NCBI GenBank assembly: GCA_035532535.1
Contig: DATKQT010000029.1
Location: 1-42,394, forward strand
Direction of reading: 5' to 3'
DNA from: Palsa-739 sp035532535
GTDB lineage: Bacteria; Actinomycetota; Thermoleophilia; Gaiellales; Gaiellaceae
Length of the DNA stretch: 42,394 nt
Under the pieces are notes generated by a model. That model did no database searches, had not been told where the DNA came from, and was given only the letters and a program-made list of their open reading frames with translations. Within the stretch, counting starts at the first letter, position 1. Each line of letters opens with the position of its first letter. This document shows positions 1 through 8,145 of the stretch, one piece after another. Both the position numbers and the translations under genes were made by a program.

Positions 1-1965
1 GTCGCGGCGAAGATGCGCGAAGCGGAGATCGGAAAGGCCAGACTGCCGCGTCCCGAGCAGGGCGCCGCCGCCGCGCAGGTCGAGGTCGACCTCGGCGAGC
101 TCGAAGCCGTCGCTCGTGTCGACGAGCGCCTGGAGTCGCGCCTGCGCCGACTCGGTCAGCTCCTCCTTCGCGCGCGAGACGAGCACGCAGTACGACTGCT
201 CGGCCCCGCGGCCGACGCGGCCGCGCAGCTGGTGGAGCTGCGCGAGGCCGAAGCGGTCGGCTTCCTGGACGATCATCACCGTCGCGTTGGGGACATCGAC
301 TCCGACCTCGATCACGGTCGTCGCGACGAGGACGTCGATCTCCCCGGCCTTGAAGCGCGCCATCGTCGTGCGCCGCTCCGCCGCCTTCTGGCGGCCGTGC
401 ACGCACCCGACGCGGAAGTCGTGCAGCTCCGCGCGCTGGAGCCGTTCGGCCTCCTCCTCCGCCGCTCGTGCGCGCGAGGTCTCCGACTGCTCGATGAGCG
501 GACAGACGACGTACGCCTGGCGGCCTTCGCGCAACAGACGCGTCAGACGCGTATACGCCTCCGACGCGCGCTCCTCGCCGATGTGCGAGGTGACCACCGG
601 CTTGCGCGACGCCGGCGGCTTCGCGATCTCCGACACGGCGAGGTCGCCGTAGATCGTCAGGGCAAGCGTGCGCGGGATCGGTGTCGCAGTCATGTGCAGC
701 ACGTGCGGCCCTCGTCCCTGGGCGAGCGCCTGCCGCTGCTCCACGCCGAAGCGGTGTTGCTCGTCGACGACGGCGACCGCGAGATCGCGTAGCTCGACGC
801 CCTCCTGGATGAGCGCGTGCGTGCCGACGACGACGTCGGCGCCGAGCGCACTCGCGCGGTCGCGCTTCGGGGTCGCGTTCGTCAGCAGGCCGCACGACAC
901 GCCGAGCGCGAGACACAAGTCCGAGATGGTGTTGAAGTGCTGTTCCGCGAGCGTCTCAGTCGGAGCCATGAGCGCGCCCTGCCGCCCGTTCTCGACCGCG
1001 CGCAGCAATGCATACAGCGCGACGACGGTCTTGCCGGATCCGACATCGCCTTGCAGGAGGCGCTGCATCGGCACGGTGCGTGTGAGGTCGGCGTCGATCT
1101 CGCGGACGGCCTGCTCCTGGTACGGCGTCAACGCGAACGGGAGCGACTTGCGGTAGCGGACGATCAGGTCGCCGGCCTCGCCGAGCGACGGTGCGAGCGT
1201 GCGCTCGCGCTCGGCGGCGCGGCGCGCGATGCCAATCTGGAGCAGCAGTAGCTCGTCGAACGCGAGCCGTCTCCGGCCGATCTCCGCTTCGTCCTCGCTC
1301 TGCGGCCGGTGCACGACGGCGAGCGCGTCGCGCTTGAGCGGCATCGACTCGTCGGCACGCAACTCCGCCGGCAGCGGATCGAAGTAGTCGGAGACGTGCG
1401 GCAGGGCCGCCTCGACGACGCGGCGCACGGTCTTCGCCGCGATCTCCTCCGCCGCGGGATACACGGGTGCGAAGTCCGCTGTCGCCCGGGCGTCGCCCAG
1501 GTCGTGGGAGCGCACGTCGAACCCGTAGCGCCCGGTCTTTCCGCGCAACCGGACGCGCATACCCGGCTTCAGCTGGTCGGCGATCCACGGCTGGTTGAAC
1601 CACGTGGCGCCGATCGTCGCCGTGCCGTCGGAGACGCGCGCGGTGACGAGCGTGCGCCGTCCGCGCAGCGGGCCCTTCGAGACGTTGAGGACGTCGCCGA
1701 CGATCACGACCTCCTCGTCGCCGTGCAGCTCGGCGATCGCGACCTCGTCGGCCGCGGTCTCGTAGCGGCGCGGCACGTGTTCGAGCAGGTCGCGCACCGT
1801 GCCGATGCCGAGGCTCGCGAGCTTGCGCTTCAGCGTCGCGCCCACGCCGGGAAGGGAGTCGAGCGAGGCTTCGAGGCGCTGTGGGCGGGATCTGCCACGG
1901 GTCGCCGGCCAGGCCGGTGGCTGGTCCAGCCTTGCAAACGCCGTCTGTCGACGGGTCTCGGTCAT
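1..1965 (-). CDS. recG: ATP-dependent DNA helicase RecG (3' end cut by window)
   Basis: RecG is a superfamily 2 helicase that remodels stalled replication forks and Holliday junctions in the cytoplasm. The frame is open from an ATG at 1965 to base 1, giving 655 residues without a stop; the family is usually near 690-750, so only the C-terminal end is missing. The N-terminus has a helix-hairpin segment (LPGVGATLKRKL) followed by the OB wedge domain that grips branched DNA. Walker A (GDVGSGKT) lies near residue 305 and the motif II box DEQHRFG near 400. Further on are TATPIPRT, then VATTVIEVGVDVPNA and the QLRGRVGR motif. The frame leaves the window shortly after DLDLRGGG. It sits 28 bp after the DegV gene on the same strand, and the fakA-to-recG neighbourhood is common in Gram-positive bacteria. 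Identification is secure. Confidence 0.97.
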   Translation of the reverse strand, partial: MTETRRQTAFARLDQPPAWPATRGRSRPQRLEASLDSLPGVGATLKRKLASLGIGTVRDLLEHVPRRYETAADEVAIAELHGDEEVVIVGDVLNVSKGPLRGRRTLVTARVSDGTATIGATWFNQPWIADQLKPGMRVRLRGKTGRYGFDVRSHDLGDARATADFAPVYPAAEEIAAKTVRRVVEAALPHVSDYFDPLPAELRADESMPLKRDALAVVHRPQSEDEAEIGRRRLAFDELLLLQIGIARRAAERERTLAPSLGEAGDLIVRYRKSLPFALTPYQEQAVREIDADLTRTVPMQRLLQGDVGSGKTVVALYALLRAVENGRQGALMAPTETLAEQHFNTISDLCLALGVSCGLLTNATPKRDRASALGADVVVGTHALIQEGVELRDLAVAVVDEQHRFGVEQRQALAQGRGPHVLHMTATPIPRTLALTIYGDLAVSEIAKPPASRKPVVTSHIGEERASEAYTRLTRLLREGRQAYVVCPLIEQSETSRARAAEEEAERLQRAELHDFRVGCVHGRQKAAERRTTMARFKAGEIDVLVATTVIEVGVDVPNATVMIVQEADRFGLAQLHQLRGRVGRGAEQSYCVLVSRAKEELTESAQARLQALVDTSDGFELAEVDLDLRGGGALLGTRQSGLSDLRFAHLRRD

Positions 1966-1993
1966 CGTGCTCAGCGCCAGAGCGACTGCAACG

Positions 1994-2857
1994 CTAGAAC
2001 GCGGACCGGACGGAGTCGTCGAACCAGAAGAGGCCGACGCATCCCGGACCGGCATGGGTGCCGATCACGGCACCGAGCTCCGTCTCGACGTCGATCGTCG
2101 CTTCCGGGCGTAAGTCGCGCACCATCCTCGCGAGCTCGGCCGCCCGTTCGGGAGCGTCCGCGTGCGCGGTGCCGAAGTGCAGGTCCGGCCCGTCCACCGT
2201 CGCCGTCTGCACCGTGTCGACGAATTCCTGGAACGCCTTGCGGTTTCCACGCACGCGTTTCACCGGCACGACCTCGCCCCCGCGGATGGACAGGATCGGC
2301 TTGACGTGGAGCAACTCGCCGGCGAAGGCCTTGGCCCGCCCGATGCGGCCGCCGCGGGCGAGGAACTCGAGTGTGTCCACGGTGAAGAGGAGGCCGTGGC
2401 CGTCGCGGTAGCGCTCGACGAGCGCGTCGACCTCGTCGTCGGTCGTGCCGCGATCGAGCCTGCGCTGGATCGCGAGCGCGAGCATCGTGATCGCGGCCGA
2501 TGCAGTCTCCGAGTCGATCCTGCGCACGTGGTCGTCGGCCGCGAGCCCGGCGCTCTCGAACGTTCCCGACAGGCTCGCGGCGATGTGGATCGAGAAGATG
2601 CGCTCGTACCCCTCGAGCTCGTCGTAGACGGCACGGAAGTCGGCCGGCGTCGGCTGCGACGTCGTCGGGAGTGTCTCCGAGGTCGGCAGGCGCGCGTAGA
2701 ACTCGGCCGCGGTCAGGTCGACGCCGTCGCGGTAACTCTCGGTGCCGAAGTTGACGTACAGCGGGACGACGCGCCAGTTCGGGAAGCGGTCGGCTGCGTC
2801 GGGAAAGTCCGCCGTCGAATCGAGGACGATCGCCGTGTTCGCGACGTTCAGGTCCAC
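1994..2857 (-). CDS. degV: DegV family fatty-acid-binding protein (FakB-like)
   Basis: DegV/FakB proteins bind a single fatty acid and present its carboxylate to the FakA kinase, making acyl-phosphate. The 287-residue product opens with AIVLDSTADFP, the DegV N-terminal signature, followed by VVPLYVNFGTESYRDGVDL and a TSQPTPADF segment that matches the ligand-site serine/threonine region. The chosen start is GTG at 2857, which overlaps the stop of the upstream response regulator by 10 bp and gives the normal family length (about 280). Longer in-frame extensions run into the response-regulator gene and look non-coding. Its partner fakA is two genes upstream. Known for the family: fatty-acid phosphorylation for membrane phospholipid synthesis. 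Inferred: this gene supplies FakB to the neighbouring FakA. Confidence 0.93.
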   Translation of the reverse strand: MDLNVANTAIVLDSTADFPDAADRFPNWRVVPLYVNFGTESYRDGVDLTAAEFYARLPTSETLPTTSQPTPADFRAVYDELEGYERIFSIHIAASLSGTFESAGLAADDHVRRIDSETASAAITMLALAIQRRLDRGTTDDEVDALVERYRDGHGLLFTVDTLEFLARGGRIGRAKAFAGELLHVKPILSIRGGEVVPVKRVRGNRKAFQEFVDTVQTATVDGPDLHFGTAHADAPERAAELARMVRDLRPEATIDVETELGAVIGTHAGPGCVGLFWFDDSVRSAF

Positions 2858-3234
2858 GTGCGGCCGTCGGCGGCGCTCTTGATCGCGTCGACGATCTCCT
2901 CCAGCTCCTGGTCCTTGCGCAGGCACGCCGTCGCTCCGGCCTCCCGCAACGCGTTGATCTCGTGCCCGCCTGCAGAGGCGGTGAGGCACACGACCGCCGT
3001 CTCCGGGCGTGCGGCCAGCACCGCCCGCGTCGCCTGCACGCCGTCGAGGCCGGGTAGGCGGTAGTCCATCAGCACCACGTCGGGCCTGTGTTCGAGGGTC
3101 GCGGGAACGGCGGCGGCGCCGTCGCCGACGGACGCGACCACGTCGATGTCATCGCGAAGCGAGAACAACAACTCGAGCGCTTCCCGGAACACCGCATTGT
3201 CCTCCACCAGGAGGATCCGCACGGGCGCAACCAC
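2848..3234 (-). CDS. Receiver-only response regulator between fakA and degV
   Basis: The product is a 128-residue single receiver (REC) domain with no output domain. It starts at GTG 3234, just before RILLVEDN, with the acidic pocket E-D in that motif. The phosphoacceptor aspartate is in VLMDYRLPG, the switch threonine in CLTAS and the conserved lysine in CLRKD, so it looks competent for phosphorylation. The sequence resembles NarL/LuxR-type receivers, but the stop follows directly after the last helix (AIKSAADGRTWT), so the usual helix-turn-helix is absent. Its stop codon lies inside the start of degV, suggesting coupled translation. No histidine kinase is in the window. Its role cannot be read from sequence; its position between the two fatty-acid-kinase genes suggests a regulatory or protein-interaction function (inference). 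Confidence 0.9.
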   Translation of the reverse strand: MVAPVRILLVEDNAVFREALELLFSLRDDIDVVASVGDGAAAVPATLEHRPDVVLMDYRLPGLDGVQATRAVLAARPETAVVCLTASAGGHEINALREAGATACLRKDQELEEIVDAIKSAADGRTWT

Positions 3235-3302
3235 TTGGCCTACGGCCCCTGGTTTCTTGCGAAGGTGAGAGCGCCACGCTGCACTCGGGTCACGCCTTGA
3301 GA

Positions 3303-4928
3303 CTACTCGGCGGAGAGAAGCAGCGGGTAGTGCGGCTGACCGCCGTCCTGCACGTCGACATCGAGGTCGGGATGCGCGGCGGCGATGCGCTCGACGAGCT
3401 CGTCCAACGGAGGCGCGTCCAACCCGGCGAGGAGCGTGAGCAGGTCGCGCGGCTCGACGAGCAGCCGCTCGGCGACGGCCGCGGCAACGTCCTCGAAGTC
3501 GGTGCCGCCCGCGACCGGCTCCCCGGCGGCGAGGCCGAGCCACTCGCCCTTGCGGATGGAGAGGCCGCCGAGCTCGACGTCGCGGGACGCAACGGTGACC
3601 TCGCCGGCCGCGACCGCCGCCACCGCCTCGCGCATCTCCGCCGCGTTCTCGGCCGCCGTGCGCGACCCGTCGAAAGCGACCATCGCCGCAAGGCCGGCGG
3701 GAATGGAGTCGGCTGCGACGACTTCGACCGGCCGGCCCGCGTGCGCGGCGGCGTGCTCGGCGGCGAGGACGATGTTCGAGTTGTTCGGCAGCAGGATCGC
3801 CTCCTCCGAGGCGAGCGACTGCACGGCGGTGAGCAGGTCGGCGGTGGACGGGTTCATCGTCTGCCCGCCCTCGACGATCGCGATCGGCCCCATCCCCTGC
3901 GCGAGCGTCTCGAACAGGCGCCGGTTGCCCTCGCCGGCGACGACGGCGACGACGCCCGTCGCAGCAGGCTCTGCCGGCGGGTCGGGGACAGCGGCGACCA
4001 GGCGCTCCTCGCGCTGCTGCGTCTGCTCGTGCATGTTCGCGATCTCGACCCGGTCGATCGTGCCGACCTCCGTGCCGAGCGAGAGCGCCGCGCCGGGATC
4101 GTCGGTGTGCACGTGCACCTTCAGCGCGTTCTCGTCGCCGACGACGAGCAGCGAGTCGCCGAGCCGCTCGAGCCTTCCCTCAAGCGCATCTCGGTCGAGG
4201 TCGTGCCCCTCGACGAGGAAGACGGTGCAGTAGCGGTACGGCGACAGCTCCTGGTGAACAGCCTCGAAGCTGAGCGGCTCTTCACGCGGCTGCGGCAGTG
4301 GGAGCGGCTCTCCGCTCACCGTCGCAGCGACGCCGCGCACGAGCTCGAGCAGTCCAGCGCCGCCGGCGTCGACGACGCCCGCGTCACGGAGCACCTGCAG
4401 CTGCTCCGGCGTCCGCGCGACGGCGATCTCGCCACGGCGGACGAGCTCGATGAGGAGATCGCCGAGGGCAGGCCCTTCGAGCGCGCGTGCCTCCGCCTCC
4501 TCCGCGAGCTCGCGAATCACCGACAACATCGTTCCCTCCACCGGCCTGCGCACCGCGCGGTACGCGGCATCGGACGCACCACGCAGCGCGAGCGCAGCGG
4601 CATTCGCGTCGATGCGCGGCCCGTCGGTCTCTCCGAGGACGTCGGCGGCGCCGCGCACGATCTGCGAGAAGATCACCCCGCTGTTGCCGCGCGCGCCCAT
4701 GAGCGCACCGCGCGCGATGTCGCGTGCGAGCGACTGCCGGCTCGCCGCCGAGGTCTGCTCGACCGCCTCGGAGACGGCGCGCACGGTCATCGTCAGGTTC
4801 GTCCCCGTGTCGCCGTCCGGTACGGGATACACGTTGAGGTCGTCGATGCGCTGCCGGCTCGCTTCGAGGGATGCGAGCGCGCCGTCGACGATCTTCTGGA
4901 GGACTTCCAGGTCGCCGTTGAGGTTCAC
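3303..4928 (-). CDS. fakA: Fatty acid kinase catalytic subunit (DAK1/DegV-associated, FakA/YloV)
   Basis: FakA transfers phosphate from ATP to FakB-bound fatty acids. The 541-residue length matches the family (about 550). Near residues 30-45, LNVYPVPDGDTGTNL is the DhaL-type Mg-ATP motif with the metal-binding aspartates. A GARGNSGVIFSQI segment follows as in other DhaL domains, then the middle domain, and a C-terminal half with LLPNNSNIVLAA and a conserved EWLGLAAGEPV stretch near the end. The GTG start at 4928 overlaps the TGA of the upstream Asp23 gene (GTGA), so the two are probably coupled. A 68-bp gap separates it from the response-regulator gene. In Bacillus the order is rpmB, yloU (Asp23), yloV (FakA), then recG; here the serine dehydratase genes of that cluster are absent. 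Confidence 0.95.
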   Translation of the reverse strand: MNLNGDLEVLQKIVDGALASLEASRQRIDDLNVYPVPDGDTGTNLTMTVRAVSEAVEQTSAASRQSLARDIARGALMGARGNSGVIFSQIVRGAADVLGETDGPRIDANAAALALRGASDAAYRAVRRPVEGTMLSVIRELAEEAEARALEGPALGDLLIELVRRGEIAVARTPEQLQVLRDAGVVDAGGAGLLELVRGVAATVSGEPLPLPQPREEPLSFEAVHQELSPYRYCTVFLVEGHDLDRDALEGRLERLGDSLLVVGDENALKVHVHTDDPGAALSLGTEVGTIDRVEIANMHEQTQQREERLVAAVPDPPAEPAATGVVAVVAGEGNRRLFETLAQGMGPIAIVEGGQTMNPSTADLLTAVQSLASEEAILLPNNSNIVLAAEHAAAHAGRPVEVVAADSIPAGLAAMVAFDGSRTAAENAAEMREAVAAVAAGEVTVASRDVELGGLSIRKGEWLGLAAGEPVAGGTDFEDVAAAVAERLLVEPRDLLTLLAGLDAPPLDELVERIAAAHPDLDVDVQDGGQPHYPLLLSAE

Positions 4929-5257
4929 TTCGGTCTCCGCACGTCGTCAATGTGCACTTCGACGGCGCGGATTGGAAGCCCTGTCATGCGGGATACCTCG
5001 TATGAGACCCGGTTTCGGATCGTCGACGCCACCTCGGCGAGGTTGAGGCCGTACTCGACGACGACGTGCAGGTCGATCGTCACCTCGTCGCCGTCGCGAC
5101 CGATCTCGATCCCTTTGCGCACCCGCTCGGGCAGCCACTTCGGGCCGGCCATGGCGACCACGCCGTAGCACTCGCGGGCGGTCTCGCCCACGATGTGCTC
5201 GATCGCCGCGTTCGCGATCGTGATCCGGCCGAGAGGAGAGGGGGACACCGCCTGCAC
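4925..5257 (-). CDS. Asp23/Gls24 family envelope stress response protein
   Basis: A small soluble protein (110 residues) of the Asp23/Gls24 family, known as cell-envelope-associated proteins of unclear biochemical role that often sit upstream of fakA. The family pattern is visible in GRITIANAAIEHIVGETA, YGVVAM, and the closing VEVHIDDV. Start choice is not decisive: GTG at 5257 gives the whole frame, while GTG at 5248 would remove three residues; neither has a strong ribosome binding site. The stop overlaps the fakA start by four bases. The gene lies 43 bp downstream of rpmB. Conservation of this gene next to fakA suggests that the protein works at the membrane with lipid metabolism, but that remains an inference. 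Confidence 0.92.
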   Translation of the reverse strand: MQAVSPSPLGRITIANAAIEHIVGETARECYGVVAMAGPKWLPERVRKGIEIGRDGDEVTIDLHVVVEYGLNLAEVASTIRNRVSYEVSRMTGLPIRAVEVHIDDVRRPK

Positions 5258-5300
5258 CAGCGGGTTGGACGACCCGCGGACGCTGAGGGTTGCGGCGCCG

Positions 5301-5492
5301 CTAGACGGCTTTTTGGACTTTGCCGGCCTTGAGGCAGCGCGTGCAGACGTATGCCCGCGTCGCCTTCCCGTTCAGGATCATGCGGACGTGCTGCAGGTTC
5401 GGGTCGAAGCGGCGCTTCGTCGCAACCATCGAATGGCTCCGGTGGTTCCCGAACCCCGGCTTCTTCCCACAGATTGAGCAGACCTTCGACAT
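5301..5492 (-). CDS. rpmB: 50S ribosomal protein bL28
   Basis: The 63-residue product is a structural protein of the large ribosomal subunit. The family signature is clear: SKVCSICGKKPGFGNHRSHS at the start, KRRFDPNLQ in the middle and YVCTRCLKAGKV at the end. It carries the four zinc-binding cysteines (CSIC and CTRC) of the C+ type of L28, which implies a zinc-containing paralogue. ATG at 5492 was chosen because the L28 N-terminus begins exactly there; upstream in-frame residues are unrelated. It lies 19 bp downstream of ribH and upstream of the Asp23 gene, the classic rpmB-asp23-fakA order. Confidence 0.97.
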   Translation of the reverse strand: MSKVCSICGKKPGFGNHRSHSMVATKRRFDPNLQHVRMILNGKATRAYVCTRCLKAGKVQKAV

Positions 5493-5511
5493 CGGCGGGG
5501 CAGTGTAGCGG

Positions 5512-6165
5512 CTACGAAGCTTTGGCAGTCGCGCGCAGCTGGTTGAAGAGATCGGCCATCTCGAGCGCGGTGCGCACGGCTTCTGCGCCCTTGTCCGCAC
5601 GGGCCATCGCCTGCTCGAGCGTGTTCGTCGTGAGGACCCCGAATGCGACCGGGACGCCGGTCTCGAGGGCGGCGAGCTGGAGGCCCGACGCCGCCTCGCC
5701 GGCGACGTACTCGAAGTGGGCCGTCTCGCCCCGGATGACGCAGCCGAGCGCGACGATCGCGACGTAGCGGCGGGTCTTCGCCAGGGCCATGGCGCCGAGG
5801 GGCAGCTCGAACGCTCCCGGCACCGGCATCACCGTCACGTGCTCGCGCTCGATCCCGGCTCGCTCGATCTCCGCGAGCGCCGACTCGAGCAGCCGGTTCG
5901 TGACGTCGCCGTTGAAACGGGAGAGCACGATCGCGATGCGCTTCCGCGTCCCGTGCGGTGAGCCCTCGACGACGTCGAGCCCGTCCGGAAGGTCGAGCGC
6001 GCCGGGCGCATGGCCCGCGAGCTGCTCCGGCTCCTCGGCGACCACCGGCTCCTCGCCGGTGTCGTCCTCCCGAACCTCGACCTCCTCCTCCTCCTCCTCC
6101 TCGACCTCGACTTCGGCCGCGACGAGTTGTTCGCCGGGCCAGTGCTCGCCGCTCTCGTCGCTCAC
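5512..6165 (-). CDS. ribH: 6,7-dimethyl-8-ribityllumazine synthase with acidic N-terminal extension
   Basis: RibH condenses 5-amino-6-ribitylamino-uracil with dihydroxybutanone phosphate to give lumazine, the penultimate step to riboflavin. The core (about residues 74-217) has all family motifs: FNGDVTNRLLESAL, VPGAFELPL, GCVIRGETAHFEYV, and FGVLTTNTLEQA. The residues before the core are unusual: about 70 residues rich in glutamate, including a run of seven consecutive Glu near residues 22-28, with almost no basic residues. Typical RibH is about 155 residues, and this one is 217. GTG at 6165 overlaps the ribBA stop (GTGA), which supports the long start; internal starts close to the core are possible but lack that coupling. 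The core call is secure; the function of the tail is unknown. Confidence 0.95.
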   Translation of the reverse strand: MSDESGEHWPGEQLVAAEVEVEEEEEEEVEVREDDTGEEPVVAEEPEQLAGHAPGALDLPDGLDVVEGSPHGTRKRIAIVLSRFNGDVTNRLLESALAEIERAGIEREHVTVMPVPGAFELPLGAMALAKTRRYVAIVALGCVIRGETAHFEYVAGEAASGLQLAALETGVPVAFGVLTTNTLEQAMARADKGAEAVRTALEMADLFNQLRATAKAS

Positions 6166-7388
6166 TCGTCCTCCTCGAACCGCAGTCCCTGATGGTGCAG
6201 GCCGTGGCCGAGCTTATCCCGCTTGGCGGCCAGATACCGCCGGTTCTCCGGATGGGGCTGCATCTCGATCGGGACCTGCTCGGTCACCTCCAGCCCGAAC
6301 GCCTGCAGCCCGGACACCTTCTTCGGGTTGTTCGTCAGCAATCGAATGGTCGTGAGGCCGAGCTCGCTGAGGATCTGGTTGCCGATCCCCCACTCCCGCT
6401 CGTCGGCGGCGAAGCCGAGCGCGAGGTTGGCGTCGACCGTGTCGAGGCCGCCTTCCTGCAGCTCGTAGGCCTTCAACTTGTTCAGCAGCCCGATCCCGCG
6501 ACCCTCCTGCGCCATGTACAGGAGGACGCCGCGCTGCTCGTCGGCGATGAGCTTCATCGCCGCGTCGAGCTGCTCGCCGCAGTCGCAGCGAAGCGAGTGG
6601 AAGACGTCGCCGGTGAGGCATTCCGAGTGCACGCGCACGAGCACGTTCTCCTCGCCGTCGACGTCGCCGTGCACGAGCGCGACGTGCTGCTTGCCGGTGA
6701 GCGTCTCTCTGAACAGCACCGCGTCGAAGTCGCCGTAGGCGGTCGGGAGCCGGACGGTGATCTCGCGGTCGACGAGCTTCTCGTGCCGGCGCCGGTACTC
6801 GATGAGGTCGGCCACGGTCACGAGCTTCATGTCGTGTCGCGCGCAGAACTCGATCAGGTCGGGAACGCGCGCCATCGTGCCGTCGTCCTTCATCACCTCG
6901 CAGATCACGCCGGCGGGGATGAGCCCCGCGAGCCGCGCAAGATCGACGGCCGCCTCCGTCTGGCCGGCGCGCTGGAGGACACCGCCGTCGCGCGCACGGA
7001 GCGGGAACACGTGGCCTGGCTGCACGAGGTCGGAGCTGTCCTTCGAGGGATCGATCGCGACCTGGATCGTGCGCGCACGGTCCTGCGCGGAGATGCCGGT
7101 CGAGATTCCCTCGCGCGCCTCGATCGAGACGGTGAACGCGGTGCCGTACGGCGTCTCGTTGCGCTCGGTCATCATGCGCAGGCCGAGCGCGTCGCATCGC
7201 TCGCCGGTGAGGCCGAGACAGATGAGACCGCGCCCCTCCTTCGCCATGAAGTTGATCGCCTCCGGCGTCGCGAACTGCGCGGCGATGGTCAGGTCGCCCT
7301 CGTTCTCGCGGTCGGCGGCGTCGACGACGACCACCATCCGCCCGGCGCGGATGTCCTCGATCCCCTCCTCCACGGACGCGAAGGTCAT
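6162..7388 (-). CDS. ribBA: Bifunctional 3,4-dihydroxy-2-butanone-4-phosphate synthase / GTP cyclohydrolase II
   Basis: This is a two-domain enzyme of 408 residues that makes both precursors of the riboflavin pathway. The N-terminal RibB domain (about 1-200) shows VVVVDAADRENEGDL, the acidic metal-binding loop, and ISAQDRARTI, with GHVFPLRARDGGVLQRAGQTEA carrying the catalytic loop. The C-terminal RibA domain (about 210-400) has the zinc ligands in SECLTGDVFHSLRCDCG, and further on QEGRGIGLLNKLKAY and the LTNNPKK motif. The ATG at 7388 overlaps the riboflavin synthase stop (ATGA). Both halves look catalytically complete. It is the third of four rib genes on the minus strand. Confidence 0.97.
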   Translation of the reverse strand: MTFASVEEGIEDIRAGRMVVVVDAADRENEGDLTIAAQFATPEAINFMAKEGRGLICLGLTGERCDALGLRMMTERNETPYGTAFTVSIEAREGISTGISAQDRARTIQVAIDPSKDSSDLVQPGHVFPLRARDGGVLQRAGQTEAAVDLARLAGLIPAGVICEVMKDDGTMARVPDLIEFCARHDMKLVTVADLIEYRRRHEKLVDREITVRLPTAYGDFDAVLFRETLTGKQHVALVHGDVDGEENVLVRVHSECLTGDVFHSLRCDCGEQLDAAMKLIADEQRGVLLYMAQEGRGIGLLNKLKAYELQEGGLDTVDANLALGFAADEREWGIGNQILSELGLTTIRLLTNNPKKVSGLQAFGLEVTEQVPIEMQPHPENRRYLAAKRDKLGHGLHHQGLRFEEDE

Positions 7389-7942
7389 CTCTGCATCGTA
7401 AGCCGCTCGACGTACTTGGCGATCACGTCGACCTCGAGGTTGACCGCGTCGCCCGGCTCGAGCGCGCCGAGCGTCGTCGCCTCGAGGGTGTGCGGGACGA
7501 GCGCGACGGCGAAGCCGCCGTCGTCGAGCCCGGCGACCGTGAGCGACGTCCCGTCCACCGTGATCGAGCCCTTCTCGACGCAGTAGCGGAGGACGTCCGG
7601 CGGAGCGTCGAACCACGTGAGCCCATCAGCGATCCCGCGGAACGAGCCGACGCCGTCGACGTGCCCTTGCACGATGTGCCCGCCCATCGGCTCGCCGGCG
7701 CGCAGCGCGGGCTCGACGTTCACCTCGTCTCCCGCTGCAAGCCCGCCGAGCGTCGAGCGCTCGATCGTTTCGCCGACGACGTCGAACGCAAGGGTTCCCT
7801 CACCACCCTCCGCAACCGTCAGGCAGACACCGGCGACCGCCACGGAGTCGCCGATCTCGGCCCCGGTTTCGGCCGCGACGACCAGTCGTGAGCCGTCGAA
7901 GGAGACGACGCGGCCGCGCTCGCGAACGATCCCCGTGAACAT
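7385..7942 (-). CDS. ribE: Riboflavin synthase (alpha chain)
   Basis: Riboflavin synthase dismutates two lumazine molecules into riboflavin and the RibH substrate. The product is 185 residues with two tandem lumazine-binding beta-barrels: the first begins MFTGIV and contains VAVAGVCLTV; the second starts near GGHIVQGHVDGVG and contains GSITVDGTSLTV. ATG at 7942 matches the invariant MFTGI start; codons further upstream in frame are not conserved. The 3' end overlaps ribBA. Upstream, a 203-bp gap with three hairpins separates it from ribD, so ribE probably has its own promoter or a regulated leader. Some annotation systems call this gene ribC. Confidence 0.96.
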   Translation of the reverse strand: MFTGIVRERGRVVSFDGSRLVVAAETGAEIGDSVAVAGVCLTVAEGGEGTLAFDVVGETIERSTLGGLAAGDEVNVEPALRAGEPMGGHIVQGHVDGVGSFRGIADGLTWFDAPPDVLRYCVEKGSITVDGTSLTVAGLDDGGFAVALVPHTLEATTLGALEPGDAVNLEVDVIAKYVERLTMQR

Positions 7943-8113
7943 GTGCACAAAGTAGCTGCGGCTTTCCCGCACACGGTTCAGCGGCCCTCGGTACAGACGC
8001 GCGGCGCGTGCGGATCGAAGCTACGAGAACAACAGCCGGGAGTTGTCCTCGCCCAGGGCTGCGATCGGGCTCGCCGGTCGCGGAGTCCGCAGCAGCGACT
8101 CCCTGCGGACGCG
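7943..8113 (-). promoter_or_regulatory. Structured leader between ribD and ribE
   Basis: No gene is seen in this stretch, although all neighbouring rib genes otherwise overlap. Read in the direction of ribE, it holds a hairpin at 8110-8085 (8-bp arms GTCCGCAG / CTGCGGAC) and another at 8050-8025 (9-bp arms with one G-U pair), about 80 bp before the ribE start. Between them is ACCGGCGAGCCCG, which loosely recalls the conserved core of FMN aptamers, but the rest of that consensus was not found. It could be a promoter plus folded 5' leader, or simply a post-terminator region. Confidence 0.4.
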
Positions 8114-8145
8114 AAGGAGGGGGCGGCCACCACCGCCCCCTCCTT
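8114..8145. terminator. GC-rich hairpin directly after ribD
   Basis: A perfect 13-bp inverted repeat (AAGGAGGGGGCGG with its complement) around a 6-base loop begins at the base next to the ribD stop codon. There is no U-run on the minus-strand side, so it is an I-shaped terminator of the sort found in high-GC genomes rather than a classic intrinsic terminator. It may also protect the 3' end of the ribD message. Confidence 0.65.

Noticed and set aside
3009..5168. Long plus-strand open frame opposite fakA and the response regulator
   Set aside because: Its product is arginine-rich low-complexity sequence without family motifs, while the opposite strand has clear homologues. It is a shadow of high GC content.
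7943..8145. Canonical FMN riboswitch before ribE
   Set aside because: Only a short ACCGGCG/AGCCCG-like piece is present. The full aptamer core, including GGATGGGAGAA, was not found, so I describe it as a structured gap only.
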